From Streptomyces sp. Je 1-332 (GTDB lineage Bacteria; Actinomycetota; Actinomycetes; Streptomycetales; Streptomycetaceae), in NCBI RefSeq assembly GCF_040730185.1, contig NZ_CP160402.1, positions 5,022,001 through 5,086,000 of the forward strand: DNA of 64,000 bases. Reading direction: 5' to 3'. Under the pieces are notes generated by a model. The model did not search any database, had not been told where the DNA came from, and saw only the letters and a list, made by a program, of their open reading frames with translations. A program made the position numbers and the translations under genes. Below, in pieces: positions 54,699-63,975 of the stretch (its first letter is position 1; each line of letters starts with the position of its first letter).

Positions 54699-55079
54699 TT
54701 AGCGTCCGCTGAGTCGGGTGCTCAACTCCGTGACGAGGTGGTAGCCGCCGGCGAGGTCGATGTCGGTCCGCTCTCGGAGGAGCCTGATGGCGGCGTCGCG
54801 ATTGCCGCCGTTCAGGAGAGCCGTCATCTCGGTCACCAGCTGGGTGTCGAGTCCCTGCAGGGTGTCCAGTGCCTGGCTATAGGTAGTGGGCAGCGTGTTG
54901 CCCTCGGTGAGGAGACTCAAGGCCACAGGGGCTTCGCCCAGTCCTAGGCCCGAGCCCTTTCGCAGGCGTCGTACGGCCTTGGCCGTGCGGCCATCACCTG
55001 CCAAAGCCTTCGCCTCGTCCTGGGCTTCCTGGTCGACTGGTGTGATCAGCGCGGTCGTGCGTGCCTTGGCAGTCGTCAT
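54699..55079 (-). CDS. small cytosolic protein with two L7/L12-C-like repeats
   Basis: 126 residues. Two similar helix-turn segments, AVRRLRKGSGLGLGEAPVALSL and, 48 residues later, AIRLLRERTDIDLAGGYHL, recall the ribosomal bL12 C-terminal motif (x-x-LR-x-x-TGLGLKEAK). Not a ribosomal protein. ATG 55079, 15 bp after the secreted-peptide gene; the operon suggests a partner or immunity role, unproven. Confidence 0.65.
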   Translation of the reverse strand: MTTAKARTTALITPVDQEAQDEAKALAGDGRTAKAVRRLRKGSGLGLGEAPVALSLLTEGNTLPTTYSQALDTLQGLDTQLVTEMTALLNGGNRDAAIRLLRERTDIDLAGGYHLVTELSTRLSGR

Positions 55080-55094
55080 GGTGCGGACCTCCGG

Positions 55095-55658
55095 TCAGCT
55101 GCAGTGCTTTTTGATCATGTCGACACCGAGGATGGCTCCCGCCAAGCCGCCGAGGGTCGCGCCCAGTTCGCTGAGCTTCTCCTCGCCCTTGGAGACGCGG
55201 ATCAGGAGGGAGGCTGCCTCCTTGACGGAGCCCACCTTCTTGATGAATGCCTTGAGCTTGAGGAGCTTCGCAACCGGAATCGCGGCTGACGCGAGAGCGC
55301 CCGCGACGGCGGTGACGCACTTGGCCTTCTGCCACCAGCCGAAGGCCACCGCTGCGTTCTTGCTGTTCTTGCTGTCGGCAAGGTGTTCGTCCAGGTATGC
55401 CTGTACTGCGGCGTCTCCTTGCTTCGTCACGCTGTCGGGCATCGCGTCGATCACGGTCAGCGCTGCAATCAGCCGCTGGCCATCGGGCGTGTCCAGCTCC
55501 TCCTGGGCTGTCATGGGCCGGTCTGCAGCGGCGGCTACGGTGCGGGCCGCAGGGCCATGCTCGGCTGCTGAAGCGGCGTAGGAGAGCCCGGTGCTGAAGA
55601 TTGCGGCTGCAGCTATCACAGCAGTGGCGGTGGTCACTCTGGTGAACTTCACGTTCAT
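55095..55658 (-). CDS. secreted protein with apolar C-terminal domain and Cys pair
   Basis: 187 residues. Signal peptide (cleavage ASA-AE near residue 32), a polar pro-like stretch with TAQEELDTPDGQRLIAAL, then from about residue 105 WWQKAKCVTAVAGALASAA, cationic KLLKLKAFIKKVG and a Gly/Ala-rich end with ...DMIKKHCS. The only two Cys (113 and 186) could form a disulfide closing the apolar cationic domain. This layout resembles secreted antimicrobial or pore-forming peptides, but no family is recognised. ATG 55658. Confidence 0.65.
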   Translation of the reverse strand: MNVKFTRVTTATAVIAAAAIFSTGLSYAASAAEHGPAARTVAAAADRPMTAQEELDTPDGQRLIAALTVIDAMPDSVTKQGDAAVQAYLDEHLADSKNSKNAAVAFGWWQKAKCVTAVAGALASAAIPVAKLLKLKAFIKKVGSVKEAASLLIRVSKGEEKLSELGATLGGLAGAILGVDMIKKHCS

Positions 55659-55961
55659 TCCCCTGATTGCATGGAACCCAGTTGGTCATGGCTGGGCGGC
55701 ACACAGCGCTTCCGGTGGTCCTACGGAACGCGTGCGCCGGAGTGATCTTCTAAGGTCGACGCGTGTAGCACCAAGAGACTTGAGGATCTTCAGAGGAACT
55801 CCGGCGCAAGCGGGGAATTCGCCTCGGCCTCCACGCCGACTACCCACGCCACCTGATGCTGAGCACCCAGCGAGCGGGGGCGGCCCTCGGGCGCCGATTC
55901 ATCCAACGAGACGCATGTACAAGATCAGCCGATGTTCAAGGACAAGCTCTAAGCGCCCTAA
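55659..55961. other. 303-bp gap before the IS element
   Basis: Holds the promoter of the secreted-peptide operon. Lower GC than average; no gene is supported. Confidence 0.5.
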
Positions 55962-57365
55962 TGCTCCAGCTGTAGAGCGTGATCTTCACGTCATGGACGC
56001 GGCTTGTCGCCGGTAATGACTCGTTCGTGATCGCGCCTGGTGGCGGCGTCGCCAGTCAGACCAGCCGAGCCGGTGGGCCAGCCCGTGGAGGGGTCGGATG
56101 GCGACGGTGAGGAACAGTCGTTGGATCTCGTTGCAGGTGAGCGGGATGAGGTCGTCGGGTCCTGGTCGGCGGGTGTGTTCGTCGGCGCGGACGACGGCGA
56201 GGAAGGCGTGGGCGAGCATGGCGAGGGTGACCCAGCGGGCCCATGAGGGGTAGCGGCGGACCTGGTGCTCGTCGAGCCCCGCCAGCTCCTTCTCGGCCTG
56301 GAAGGTCTCCTCGACCCGCCACCTGGAGCCGGCCGTCTTGACCAGGGTCCTGAGCGGTGCCGGGTGGATGGAGTGGCAGCGACAGTAGGCCAGTTCGCCG
56401 GCGGTCCGGTTGCGGCGAATCAGCAGTTGGCGGTGGCCGGGTGCGGGGTCGGTGAGGTCGATGACGGCCCAGTCGTAGAACCGCTGCCCCTTCGCCCCAC
56501 GTCCGGCGGAGAGCGTCTGCCATGCCCTCTTGGGCAGTTTCCCCGCCAGGTTGTCTGCGCGAAACTTCCCTGCTGGGGTGGTCACCTCACTCGAGCACGC
56601 CACTGCCAGCACGTAGCCCATCCCACGTTCCTCCAAGGCGGAGCGCAGTCTCGGGTTCCCGCCGTAGACCTCATCGCCGGTCACCCACTCGACGCGGTGT
56701 CCGGCGTCCAGGAATCGTTCGATCATCGCCGCGGCCAGTTCCGGCTTGGTCGCGAAGACGGTCTCCTGGCTCAGCCCGGCTGCCCGGCAACGTTCGGGGT
56801 CGTCACGTACAACTCCCGGTCCACCGCGGCGTGCCCGCGGGCGCCGGCGTAGACGAGGTAGACGGCGACCTGGGAGTTCTCGATCCGTCCGGCGGTGCCG
56901 GTGTACTGACGCTGAACCCCGACGGTGCGGGCGCCCTTCTTCACGTCCCCGGTCTCGTCCACGACCAGCACCGCAGCCTCGTCGTTCAGATGCTCCGCGA
57001 CGTACGCGCGGACATCGTCGCGGACGGCATCGGCGTCCCAGGATGCCCGTGACAGGAGGTGCTGCATGCCATACGGAGTCCCTTCCCCAGCCCACTCCGC
57101 GCGAGCGTCCAGCAGTTCTTGCGCGGCAGGTCCGACAACAGCCCCCGCACCAACCGCCCAGCGCGCAGCCGGGGTTCGACCCGGGCGAACCGTCCCGCGA
57201 TACGGCCCATGGGCACCTCGAACGCCTCCCGCCAACGGCCGGGATCTATGCCGTGACCTGCGGCCACCGTCTGATCGTTTGTCTTCACACACTGATGATC
57301 ACCGGTGGCCGCACCCATGTCCGGACCGGCCCCCACCAGCAAGGTCACGATCTACAGCTGGAGTA
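55962..57365 (-). mobile_element. IS701-family insertion sequence, 1404 bp, defective
   Basis: Ends TGCTCCAGCTGTAGAGCGTG (left) and TACTCCAGCTGTAGATCGTG (right, inverted) give imperfect 24-bp terminal repeats. Flanks CTAA (55958-55961) and CTAG (57366-57369) fit the YTAR four-base target duplications of the IS701 family. Contains one broken transposase gene. A further end of the same element lies at 52726. Confidence 0.85.
55986..57288 (-). pseudogene. IS701-family transposase, two frameshifts
   Basis: From GTG 57288, [16 protein letters not shown] to NCWTLA is in frame one. An extra GC pair near 57100 moves it to frame two ([28 protein letters not shown] with the DDE Asp). Around 56790 about 16 bp are missing, and frame three continues with [40 protein letters not shown]. 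The gene cannot make a whole transposase. Confidence 0.88.
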
Positions 57366-57540
57366 CTAGGCGGGCGATCCGGGAAAAATGCCTCCAGCCG
57401 CCGCCGAGAGAAATAGATCATGTTGTTGAAGCGCATGCCCTGCCCCCTCGTAGGTCATCCGATAGTCCGGCAACCGGGACGCTCAGAAGGTCAGTGCGAC
57501 CGACATAAAAAGAAGCCGCCCCTCCCGGCCACTAGCGCCC

Positions 57541-57957
57541 TCACTGGACGACGACGCCAGGTACCAACGCAACCAGACCTGATACGAAGCTGCCTGCCCC
57601 GGCCAGCGTGACGATGGCTGCCTTGCCGTCAGAGAACAGCCCTGAGCAGAAGGCGCGCACCTGCCGACGGACAATCAGCATCTTCAGCTTCTGCCAGCGG
57701 TGTTGGCGGATGTGGCACCCCAGCAGCAGACCCGAGGCGTTGTTGCGGCACCCGTCTACGCGCCCTCGAACCGCTGCGCCGCACGTCACGGGCGCCTGAA
57801 AGAAGCACCACAAGAGCACGACCGCGGACAGGATGACCACCACTGCCGGGCCAGCGGCAGAGTTGACCCACGCCGCGATCAGTAGCGCGCCAGCCAGGAC
57901 GCCCCACCATTGACCCAGTCCGCCGAAATGCTTCTTGCTCGCCCCCGAAGTCGCCAT
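57541..57957 (-). CDS. small membrane protein
   Basis: 138 residues: two N-terminal helices (about 15-50), a Cys/Arg-rich cytoplasmic part GCRNNASGLLLGCHIRQHRWQK, and a last helix (about 110-135). Similar RNN-x-x-GLL-x-GC proteins are found in streptomycetes with no role known to me. ATG 57957, or 57966. Confidence 0.65.
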   Translation of the reverse strand: MATSGASKKHFGGLGQWWGVLAGALLIAAWVNSAAGPAVVVILSAVVLLWCFFQAPVTCGAAVRGRVDGCRNNASGLLLGCHIRQHRWQKLKMLIVRRQVRAFCSGLFSDGKAAIVTLAGAGSFVSGLVALVPGVVVQ

Positions 57958-58059
57958 GAACAACATCGTGGCGACTAGGAAGCATGGTCATGCCGCCGAG
58001 GCCAACGTTGACTGAAAGTGACCTTCCGACGGCTGGCGGGTGGGGCTTTTGCCCTGCCG

Positions 58060-58767
58060 CTACTCCGTAGCCCCCGGGGCAGGAGCGATCCCCGTCGGGC
58101 AGGCGCGGCCCCAGTTCGTCTCCGACGGGCTGTCCAGCCGGAGGCCCGTGCCGCCGATTCCGCAGTAGCCGTCCGGGTTCTTGTCCAGGTACTGCTGGTG
58201 GTAGCCCTCGGCCGGCCAGAACGGGCGGGGGGCCGCCGGGAGGATCGTGGTGGTGATCTCGCCGTGGCCCGCCGCGGTGAGTACCTGCTGGTACGCGTCG
58301 CGGGACGCCACCGCGCCCGCTTCCTGGTCGGCGGAGTGGGTGTAGATCGCCGAGCGGTACTGCGTGCCCACGTCGTTGCCCTGGCGGAAGCCCTGCGTGG
58401 GGTTGTGGGACTCCCAGAAGAGCTTCAGGAGCGCGGCGTACGAGACCTGGGCCGGGTCGAAGACCACGCGGACCACCTCCGCGTGACCGGTCAGGCCCGA
58501 GCAGACCTCCTCGTAGGAGGGGTTTTCCGTGTAGCCGCCCTGATAGCCGACATACGTCGTCCAGACCCCTTGCGTCTGCCAGAACTTGCGCTCCGCTCCC
58601 CAGAAGCAGCCGAGCCCGAAGTCCGCCATCTGCAGGCCGTCGGGGTATGGGCCGAGGAGGGGGTTGCCGAGGACCGTGTGGCGGGAGGGGACCTCGAATT
58701 CGGGGGTCGCTCGGCCCTTCAGGGCCTGCTCGGGGGCGGGAAGCTCGGGCGTGCGGCCGAAGAGCAT
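58060..58767 (-). CDS. msrA: peptide-methionine (S)-S-oxide reductase
   Basis: 235 residues. Catalytic Cys54 in [39 protein letters not shown]; Tyr and Glu of the active site; GVDQEAG-like (HSADQEAGA). The resolving Cys is probably CGIGG near residue 212 or Cys223 near the end. Repairs oxidised Met. ATG 58767. Confidence 0.95.
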   Translation of the reverse strand: MLFGRTPELPAPEQALKGRATPEFEVPSRHTVLGNPLLGPYPDGLQMADFGLGCFWGAERKFWQTQGVWTTYVGYQGGYTENPSYEEVCSGLTGHAEVVRVVFDPAQVSYAALLKLFWESHNPTQGFRQGNDVGTQYRSAIYTHSADQEAGAVASRDAYQQVLTAAGHGEITTTILPAAPRPFWPAEGYHQQYLDKNPDGYCGIGGTGLRLDSPSETNWGRACPTGIAPAPGATE

Positions 58768-58883
58768 GGGGGCGTTCCTCCTGGGGCGGGATGAAGCGTG
58801 ATCGCGCGGCTCTCACGTCAACGTGCGCGGGGCGAGCCGCATTCCTCGGCCGGGCTCGGTACGCCCCTCGGGGGGGGCGGCGC

Positions 58884-60002
58884 TCAGTGCGACAGCGTCG
58901 CCGGGCTGCCGCCGTTCGCCTCGTACCCCGCGACCGCGAGCGCGCGGTACACCGCGTAGTCCGCGGCGGGGTCGAAGGACTCGGTCCAGGGCAGGGCGCC
59001 GATGTGGCCGTCCACGTGCACCAGCTGGTTCATCGCCTCCGCCCAGCGCTCGCTGCGGACCAGGAACCACAGCAGGAGGTGCCGCACATGGGCGAGCATC
59101 GGGTCGTCGGGGCGGGCCGAGTGCACCGCGTACAGCGCGCCCTCCATGGCCTTCGCGACGACCTCGCTCTCGTAGAAGCCGCGGACGAGATTCACCTCGG
59201 GCATGTGCTCGTACACCGCGAAGAGCGGGAGCGCGGACAGCAGCGAGCCCTTGGGGGCGCGGGCCGCCGCGGCCTCGGTGAAGTCGGTGGCCAGCTCGCG
59301 CGAGCCGTGCCACTTCTCGCACCAGTAGTGCAGGGCCGCCAGATGCGCCCCCATGTGCGCGGGCGCGCGGTCCAGGATCTTCAGCCACAGCTGCTCGAAC
59401 TCCTCGCGCGGGTACGCGAGGCCACGCGCGATGGAGAGCTCGATGATGTACGGGACGGGGTCGCCGGGGGAGAGGAGCGCCGCCTGTGCGCAGGCCGCCT
59501 TCGCCTCCTCCAGGATGATGCGGAACTCGTCGGTCCCGGGCTGGGACGAGCGCCAGGCCTGCTGGACCAGGAACTCGGCGTGCACCGCGGCGCCGCCCGC
59601 GTCCTTGGGCGCCTCGGCGCGCCACACCCGCAGCCACTGCCCGCCGGGCTGGTCGCCGACCCCGCCGGGCCGCTCCTTCAGCTCCAGGGATGCCGCGCCC
59701 GCGAACGCCTGCACGCGCTGCCAGCGCACCTCGCCGTGCACCTCCGTGCCCGCGAGCAGCTGCGAGGCCGCCTTCCAGCTCTGCGACTGCTGGACCACGT
59801 CGAGGACGTCCAGGAGGTCGTGGTCCGGGCCCGGCATGCGGATGTCCAGCTCCTCCTGGCGCGCGAAGCCGTAGTTCGCCGGGTCCGCGGCGTCCGGCGA
59901 ACCGGGGGCGACCTGGCGGATTCCGCCGCGCCTGCGCAGCAGGAACGGCCCCAGAACCGCGCCGATCATGATCGCCGCCATCAGCACCCAGAGAATCTCC
60001 AT
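58884..60002 (-). CDS. membrane-anchored TPR-like hypothetical protein
   Basis: 372 residues: one N-terminal helix (MEILWVLMAAIMIGAVLGPFLL), then a helical-repeat domain with LLSPGDPVPYIIELSIARGL and HYWCEKWHGS. ATG 60002 is preferred over GTG 60032 because the ten codons before it use A/T third bases unlike the rest. Next to msrA in S. coelicolor as well; no function known. Confidence 0.78.
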   Translation of the reverse strand: MEILWVLMAAIMIGAVLGPFLLRRRGGIRQVAPGSPDAADPANYGFARQEELDIRMPGPDHDLLDVLDVVQQSQSWKAASQLLAGTEVHGEVRWQRVQAFAGAASLELKERPGGVGDQPGGQWLRVWRAEAPKDAGGAAVHAEFLVQQAWRSSQPGTDEFRIILEEAKAACAQAALLSPGDPVPYIIELSIARGLAYPREEFEQLWLKILDRAPAHMGAHLAALHYWCEKWHGSRELATDFTEAAAARAPKGSLLSALPLFAVYEHMPEVNLVRGFYESEVVAKAMEGALYAVHSARPDDPMLAHVRHLLLWFLVRSERWAEAMNQLVHVDGHIGALPWTESFDPAADYAVYRALAVAGYEANGGSPATLSH

Positions 60003-60092
60003 GAGTACAAGCGAACCAGACTGCTCTGACACTTGGCGAACCAGTCCTGAACTCGTCTGCTCCCTCCCCGCCCCGGACTAGGCTCTGGCCAC

Positions 60093-61247
60093 ATGAGTGA
60101 CACGTTCAGGAGCCAGAGTTTCGAGACCGTCGCGATCCACGCGGGCAACACCGCCGACCCGCTCACCGGCGCGGTCGTCCCGCCGATCTATCAGGTGTCG
60201 ACGTACAAGCAGGACGGCGTCGGCGGGCTGCGCGGGGGCTACGAGTACAGCCGCAGCGCCAACCCCACCCGTACCGCCCTTGAGGAGAACCTGGCTGCCC
60301 TGGAGGGCGGCAGGCGCGGGCTCGCCTTCGCGTCGGGGCTGGCGGCGGAGGACTGCCTCCTGCGTACGCTGCTCGCTCCCGGTGACCACGTGGTCATCCC
60401 CGATGACGCGTACGGCGGCACGTTCCGGCTCTTCGCGAAGGTCGTCTCCCGGTGGGGCGTGGAGTGGTCGGTCGCCGACACCTCCGACCCGGCGGCGGTA
60501 CGGGCCGCGGTGACCGACCGTACGAAGGCGATCTGGGTGGAGACCCCCTCCAACCCGCTGCTCGGCATCACGGACATCGCCGCGATCGCGCAGGTCGCCA
60601 AGGAGACGGGGGTCAGGCTCGTCGTCGACAACACCTTCGCGAGCCCCTACCTCCAGCAGCCACTCGCGCTCGGCGCGGATGTCGTCGTGCACTCCCTGAC
60701 GAAGTACATGGGCGGGCACTCGGACGTCGTGGGCGGTGCGCTGGTCGTCGACGACGCCGAGCTCGGCGAGGAGTTGGCGTACCACCAGAACGCGATGGGC
60801 GCGGTGGCCGGGCCCTTCGACGCGTGGCTGGTGCTTCGCGGCATCAAGACGCTGGCCGTCCGGATGGACCGGCACAGCGAGAACGCGACGAAGATCGCCG
60901 AGATGCTGACGCGGCACGCGCGCGTGACGCGTGTTCTCTACCCCGGGCTTCCGGAGCACCCCGGTCACGAGACAGCGGCCAAGCAGATGAAGGCGTTCGG
61001 CGGGATGGTGTCCTTCCAGGTCGCCGGGGGCGAGGAGGCGGCGGTCGCCGTCTGCGACCGGGCGAAGCTGTTCACCCTGGGGGAGTCCCTGGGCGGTGTG
61101 GAGTCCCTGATCGAGCACCCGGGGCGGATGACGCACGCCTCCGTGGTGGGCTCGGCGCTCGAGGTTCCCGCGGATCTGGTGCGCCTCTCCGTGGGCATCG
61201 AGTCCGCCGACGACCTGCTGGCCGACCTGCAGCAGGCGCTGGGCTAG
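60093..61247 (+). CDS. metB: cystathionine gamma-synthase/lyase
   Basis: 384 residues, PLP-dependent. Seen: YSRSANPTR, ASGLAAED, DDAYGGTFRLF, ETPSNPLLGITDI, VDNTFASPYLQQP, Lys204 in HSLTKYMGGHSDVVGG, SLGGVESLIEHP. Joins O-succinylhomoserine (or acetyl) and Cys, or splits cystathionine; the family does both in Streptomyces. ATG 60093. No SAM riboswitch seen in the 90-bp leader. Confidence 0.93.
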   Translation: MSDTFRSQSFETVAIHAGNTADPLTGAVVPPIYQVSTYKQDGVGGLRGGYEYSRSANPTRTALEENLAALEGGRRGLAFASGLAAEDCLLRTLLAPGDHVVIPDDAYGGTFRLFAKVVSRWGVEWSVADTSDPAAVRAAVTDRTKAIWVETPSNPLLGITDIAAIAQVAKETGVRLVVDNTFASPYLQQPLALGADVVVHSLTKYMGGHSDVVGGALVVDDAELGEELAYHQNAMGAVAGPFDAWLVLRGIKTLAVRMDRHSENATKIAEMLTRHARVTRVLYPGLPEHPGHETAAKQMKAFGGMVSFQVAGGEEAAVAVCDRAKLFTLGESLGGVESLIEHPGRMTHASVVGSALEVPADLVRLSVGIESADDLLADLQQALG

Positions 61248-61266
61248 GCCGCGCCGCGGCCCCCGG

Positions 61267-61521
61267 TCACCAGCGGGTGAGGGGTGGAGTCGTCTCCGAC
61301 GGCGGTTCCACCCATGGCTGCTCGACCGACGCCCAGACCACGAAGGCGATCGCCGCTGCGAGCAGCAGCAGCCACAGCAGTCGGCGCAGGGCGTTTCTGC
61401 GGCGCAGCATGCGGCTGCCGCGCCGGACGGCTTCCTCATAGAGCTCCGGCGGGGCCGAGGGGGGTGTGCCGCCGTCCAGGAGTCGGCGGACGGCGTCGGC
61501 CCTTCGGTCGTACTGGTTCAT
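61267..61521 (-). CDS. small single-helix membrane protein
   Basis: 84 residues: N-terminal YDRRADAVRRLLDGG, helix about 47-66, short outer tail. ATG 61521 overlaps the sigma-like gene's stop (ATGA). Its size and coupling fit a short anti-sigma or membrane partner; no ZAS motif is present. Confidence 0.75.
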   Translation of the reverse strand: MNQYDRRADAVRRLLDGGTPPSAPPELYEEAVRRGSRMLRRRNALRRLLWLLLLAAAIAFVVWASVEQPWVEPPSETTPPLTRW

Positions 61522-62000
61522 GACGGGGCCGCCTCTCCCAGGGGCAGCGTCGGCGCCGGGCCGCGCGGCGGGTGCAGGACCGTCTCCATCGCGCGGACGC
61601 AGATCGCCTCCACCCGGTCGGCGGGCAGACCGAGCAGCGCCGCCGTCTGCTCCTCGGCGACGCCCTCGTAGAGCCGCAGTACGAGAATCAGCCGCTCCTG
61701 GGGCGTGAGGCGGGCCAGGATGCCGCCATGGCCGCGGTGGCGCCGCCAGGCCCCGCGTGCGAAGCGCAGGGCCAGCTGCTGGCGCGTGCGGTCGTACGGG
61801 TCCTCGCCGCGCATCCGGTCCCAGGTCGCGTACGAGTGGGCGAGGGACGCGGTGAGCAGGGCACGCGCGCGTGGGTTGGCGCCGGACGGTTCGGCGGTGA
61901 GCAGCGTCGCGGCATGCAGCAGCCGCCCTGCCGCGCCCGCGACGAACGCCTCGAACTCCCGGGCCCGGCGGGCGTTCAGGAACGCCTGCCGCTCGCGCAC
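61518..62000 (-). CDS. sigma-70-like protein (SigE family)
   Basis: 160 residues. Weak region 2 (SLAHSYATWDRMRGEDPYDRTRQQLA), clear region 4 LTPQERLILVLRLYEGVAEEQTAALLGLPADRVEAI. Shorter than true ECF factors, so it might be degenerate or an accessory. GTG 62000. Operon with the membrane protein. Confidence 0.75.
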   Translation of the reverse strand: MRERQAFLNARRAREFEAFVAGAAGRLLHAATLLTAEPSGANPRARALLTASLAHSYATWDRMRGEDPYDRTRQQLALRFARGAWRRHRGHGGILARLTPQERLILVLRLYEGVAEEQTAALLGLPADRVEAICVRAMETVLHPPRGPAPTLPLGEAAPS

Positions 62001-62096
62001 CGCGCCTCCCGCCTGGAGGGGACCGGGCCCCCGGTCTCATATGAGGCCAGGCACGTGTCCCGGGTCAAGAGGCGGGCGCCCCGGAGCTTTTCGGCC

Positions 62097-62600
62097 TTAC
62101 GAGGCGGGCGCGTCCGGGGCCGGCTGCGAGGCCTGGCGGGCGGAGAGCGCGGAATTGAAGCGCGTGAGGAGCGTGCAGAAGCTCTCGCGCTCCTCCGGGG
62201 ACCAGTCGCCGGTCAGCTCGGCCATGAGGTCACGCCGTGACGAGCGCACTTCGTTGAGGCGCGCCTCGCCGCGCGGCGACAGCTGGAGCACGACGGCGCG
62301 GCCGTCCTCGGGGTGCGAGGTGCGCTTGACGAGACCGGTGTCGACCAGCGGGGCGACCTGCCGGGTGACCGTCGAGGAGTCGATGCCCATGCTCGCCGCG
62401 AGCGCTTTGACACCCATCGGCCCCTCCTTGTCGAGGCGGTTGAGCAGCAGGTACGCGGCGCGGTCCATGGAGTTGCGGACCTGTCCTACGCCGCCGAGGC
62501 GGGTCTGCTCCGCACGGCGGGCGAACACGGCCACTTGGTGCTGCAGCGTGTCGAGGAGGCCGGGATCGCTGGCGGTCGTCATGTCCGGAGTTGTGGGCAT
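62097..62600 (-). CDS. MarR-family regulator
   Basis: 167 residues, winged helix GVKALAASMGIDSSTVTRQVAPLVDTGLVKRTSHPEDGRAVVLQLS. ATG 62600. Divergent from ilvA (145-bp gap), probably co-regulated; the ligand is unknown. Confidence 0.9.
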   Translation of the reverse strand: MPTTPDMTTASDPGLLDTLQHQVAVFARRAEQTRLGGVGQVRNSMDRAAYLLLNRLDKEGPMGVKALAASMGIDSSTVTRQVAPLVDTGLVKRTSHPEDGRAVVLQLSPRGEARLNEVRSSRRDLMAELTGDWSPEERESFCTLLTRFNSALSARQASQPAPDAPAS

Positions 62601-62745
62601 GGCCGGGGGCTCACTTCATGCGAGGGCGATGGGTTGGGGGACAGGGTACGCGGCCGGGACGCGGGGCGTACCGGCGCTGCGCAAACCAGTCTCGGCACGT
62701 GGGCACCGCAGGAGGACCCCGGTGTGAACTGGGAGACTTGCGGTC

Positions 62746-63975
62746 ATGAGCTACCGCACGCCTCACTCCTTGCCTTCGGTCACCCTCGACGACGTGCGCG
62801 GCGCCCAGAAGATGCTCTCGGGCGTGTCCCGGATGACGGCGATGGAAGGCAGCAGGCACCTGTCGCAGCTGGTGGGCGCGCCGGTGCACTTCAAGTGCGA
62901 GAACCTCCAGCGGACGGGTTCGTTCAAGCTGCGCGGCGCGTACGTACGGATCGCGGGCCTGCTCCCCGAGGAGCGCGCGGCCGGTGTGGTCGCCGCGAGC
63001 GCGGGCAACCACGCGCAGGGCGTGGCCCTCGCGTCCTCGCTGCTCGGCGTGCGGTCCACGGTGTTCATGCCGGTGGGCGCGCCGCTGCCCAAGGTCGCGG
63101 CGACCCGTGAGTACGGCGCGGAGGTGCGGCTGCACGGCCAGGTGGTCGACGAGACGCTTGCCGCGGCCCAGGAGTACGCCGACGAGACGGGCGCGGTCTT
63201 CATCCACCCCTTCGACCACCCCGACATCATCGCGGGGCAGGGCACGGTGGGCCTGGAGATCCTGGAGCAGTGCCCCGAGCTGCGCACCCTGGTCCTCGGC
63301 GTCGGCGGCGGCGGGCTCGCCGCTGGCATCGCGGTGGCCGTCAAGACGCTGCGCCCGGACGTCAAGGTGATCGGCGTGCAGGCCGCGGGCTCGGCGGCGT
63401 ATCCCCCCTCGCTCGCGGCGGGGCACCCGGTGGCGATCGAGAACCCGGCGACGATGGCCGACGGCATCAAGGTCGGGCGCCCCGGCGACGTGCCGTTCCG
63501 GATCATCGACGAGCTCCTGGACGGCATCGTCACCGTCTCCGAGGACGAGCTGTCCAGCGCGCTGCTGCTCTGCCTGGAGCGGGCCAAGATGGTCGTCGAG
63601 CCGGCGGGCGCGAGCCCCGTCGCGGCGCTCCTGAGCAGGCCGCGGGAGTTCGAGGGCCCGGTGGTCGCCCTCCTGTCGGGCGGCAATGTCGACCCGCTCC
63701 TGATGCAGCGGATCCTGCGCCACGGCATGGCGGCGGGGGGCCGCTATCTGTCGCTGCGCCTGCGCCTCACGGACCGGCCGGGAGCGCTGGCCACGCTGCT
63801 CGGGGTGTTGTCGGTGGTCGACGCCAACGTCCTGGACGTGGGCCATGTGCGGACCGATCCGCGGCTCGGACTCACGGAGGTGGAGGTGGAGTTGCACCTG
63901 GAGACCAAGGGGCCCGCGCACTGCACCGAGGTCGGCACGGCTCTGCGCGAGGCGGGTTACACCGTCATCGGCTGA
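62746..63975 (+). CDS. ilvA: threonine ammonia-lyase
   Basis: 409 residues, PLP enzyme turning Thr into 2-oxobutanoate. Lys61 in SFKLRGAY, SAGNHAQG, GVGGGGLAAGI, EPAGASPVAAL; one ACT-like domain from about 330 (LSLRLRLTDRPGALATLLGVLS). The single short ACT domain fits the catabolic/TdcB-like class more than the E. coli IlvA biosynthetic class with two. ATG 62746. Confidence 0.94.
   Translation: MSYRTPHSLPSVTLDDVRGAQKMLSGVSRMTAMEGSRHLSQLVGAPVHFKCENLQRTGSFKLRGAYVRIAGLLPEERAAGVVAASAGNHAQGVALASSLLGVRSTVFMPVGAPLPKVAATREYGAEVRLHGQVVDETLAAAQEYADETGAVFIHPFDHPDIIAGQGTVGLEILEQCPELRTLVLGVGGGGLAAGIAVAVKTLRPDVKVIGVQAAGSAAYPPSLAAGHPVAIENPATMADGIKVGRPGDVPFRIIDELLDGIVTVSEDELSSALLLCLERAKMVVEPAGASPVAALLSRPREFEGPVVALLSGGNVDPLLMQRILRHGMAAGGRYLSLRLRLTDRPGALATLLGVLSVVDANVLDVGHVRTDPRLGLTEVEVELHLETKGPAHCTEVGTALREAGYTVIG

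Noticed and set aside
60033-60092. SAM or other riboswitch before metB
   Set aside because: The leader is under 90 bp with no paired conserved core; nothing fits a known riboswitch.
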